Made by a program: the position numbers and the translations under genes
From: Prevotellaceae bacterium UBA7028
GTDB taxonomy: Bacteria; Bacteroidota; Bacteroidia; Bacteroidales; Bacteroidaceae
Direction: 5' to 3'
DNA: 7,488 nucleotides
Assembly (NCBI GenBank): GCA_002494215.1
Contig: DLBF01000141.1
Span: 1 to 7,488 of the forward strand
Shown: in pieces, positions 7,070-7,488 of the stretch
How the letters are laid out: every line of letters begins with the position of its first letter
How positions within the stretch are numbered: position 1 is the stretch's first letter
Notes under the pieces: model-generated
Told to the model about the DNA's origin: nothing
The model's database searches: none
The model's input: only the letters and a program-made list of their open reading frames with translations

Positions 7070-7102
7070 ATGGGGTAGGCTAAATGGCCTACCCCATTTT
7101 TT
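7070..7102 (+). terminator. Intrinsic terminator of the small barrel gene
   Basis: TGGGGTAGGC (7071-7080) pairs perfectly with GCCTACCCCA (7087-7096), plus an A-T pair (7070/7097), around a 6-nt loop, followed by TTTTTT (7097-7102). It lies 27 bp after the stop codon and separates this gene from the L31 unit. Confidence 0.93.
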
Positions 7103-7152
7103 GATTTAAAGTCTAAGTTCCTGACTTGAAGAGAAAATATTTCGGGGAAAAC

Positions 7153-7183
7153 TTGGCGGAAAAAGAAAAAAGCCATACCTTTG
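7153..7183 (+). promoter_or_regulatory. Promoter of the L31 gene
   Basis: TTG at 7153-7155 (-33) and TACCTTTG at 7176-7183 (-7, matching TAnnTTTG) have 20 bp between them, a near-ideal Bacteroidetes housekeeping promoter. Transcription should start near 7190, leaving a leader of about 70 nt before the L31 ATG at 7259. Confidence 0.82.
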
Positions 7184-7204
7184 CACGCAAAATCATTAAT
7201 AACA

Positions 7205-7242
7205 GCTCCTTATCACCTTCCGTTACACGGAAATTCGGGAGC
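7205..7242 (+). promoter_or_regulatory. Two-part hairpin in the L31 leader, candidate autoregulatory element
   Basis: Inside the predicted 5' leader, TTCCGT (7218-7223) pairs with ACGGAA (7227-7232) across a 3-nt loop. An outer stem GCTCC (7205-7209) pairs with GGAGC (7238-7242), with an asymmetric internal loop (8 nt against 5 nt) between the stems. No T-run follows, so it is not a terminator; it ends 16 nt before the start codon. L31 genes in other phyla are controlled by leader RNAs to which the protein binds, so feedback control of translation is plausible. That is inference. Confidence 0.5.
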
Positions 7243-7258
7243 ACAAAACAAAACAAAA

Positions 7259-7488
7259 ATGAAAGAAGGAATCCATCCCGAAAACTATCGCCCCGTAGTG
7301 TTCAAGGACATGAGCAACGGCGATATGTTCCTGAGCCGCTCTACTGCTAAGAGCAATGAAACAATTGAATTTGAGGGCGAAACTTACCCCGTGATTAAGT
7401 TGGAAATCAGTAACACCTCTCACCCCTTCTATACTGGTAAGAGCAAGCTGGTTGACACAGCCGGTCGTGTTGATAAGTTCATGAGCCG
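7259..7488 (+). CDS. rpmE2: 50S ribosomal protein L31, type B (5' part, runs off window)
   Basis: The ATG at 7259-7261 opens a frame of 76 complete codons to the window edge. [24 protein letters not shown], then [28 protein letters not shown] and [13 protein letters not shown] match type B L31 nearly end to end; the family is about 80-90 residues long, so only a short tail is missing. There is no cysteine in the visible part, so this is the zinc-independent form of L31. The protein sits on the large ribosomal subunit and bridges it to the small subunit head. The start is fixed by the conserved N-terminus and by an A-rich region upstream (ACAAAACAAAACAAAA), as expected without Shine-Dalgarno. 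It has its own promoter and a structured leader. Confidence 0.96.
   Translation, partial: MKEGIHPENYRPVVFKDMSNGDMFLSRSTAKSNETIEFEGETYPVIKLEISNTSHPFYTGKSKLVDTAGRVDKFMS

Noticed and set aside
7218..7232. Leader hairpin as an intrinsic terminator
   Set aside because: No T-run follows, and it lies between a promoter and the L31 start codon.
7126..7350. Plus-strand 74-codon open frame overlapping the L31 promoter and start
   Set aside because: It spans the promoter and leader and runs into L31 in another frame; its Lys/Ser/Arg-rich sequence matches no family.

Overview
The window looks like chromosomal DNA from a Bacteroidales bacterium, most likely Prevotella or a close relative. Four signs point that way: promoters of the Bacteroidetes type (TAnnTTTG at -7), A-rich start regions with no Shine-Dalgarno sequence, envelope proteins of families typical of the phylum (a TonB-dependent receptor, a DUF5689 lipoprotein, and a lipoprotein with an adhesin-like jelly-roll and OB-like repeats), and a zinc-free type B ribosomal protein L31. 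I see no RNA gene, insertion sequence, CRISPR array or phage gene.

Layout. Positions 1-827 (minus strand) hold most of an exported endonuclease/exonuclease/phosphatase (EEP) family protein; its 3' end lies outside the window. The 182-bp divergent region 828-1009 carries a -7 box for each direction. A three-gene plus-strand operon follows: a TonB-dependent receptor-like outer-membrane barrel (1010-3625), a DUF5689 lipoprotein (3664-4515) and a modular lipoprotein (4582-6330) with a jelly-roll domain, two nearly identical OB-like domains and a C-terminal beta domain. It ends at a strong intrinsic terminator (6349-6386). Next is a single-gene unit with a consensus promoter, a small 163-residue outer-membrane beta-barrel protein (6551-7042) and its terminator (7070-7102). 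Last comes the promoter, a folded leader and the first 76 codons of ribosomal protein L31 (7259 to the window end).

How the genes may work together. The receptor has no SusD-type partner inside the window; it is followed by two lipoproteins, at least one with OB-like domains, and it faces an exported phosphodiesterase/nuclease-type enzyme. This suggests an uptake system in which the enzyme cuts or dephosphorylates an extracellular polymer (nucleic acid is the leading guess), the lipoproteins hold it at the surface and the receptor imports the product. This is inference; the sequence shows the families and the arrangement, not the substrate. The small barrel protein and L31 look like unrelated housekeeping or envelope genes.
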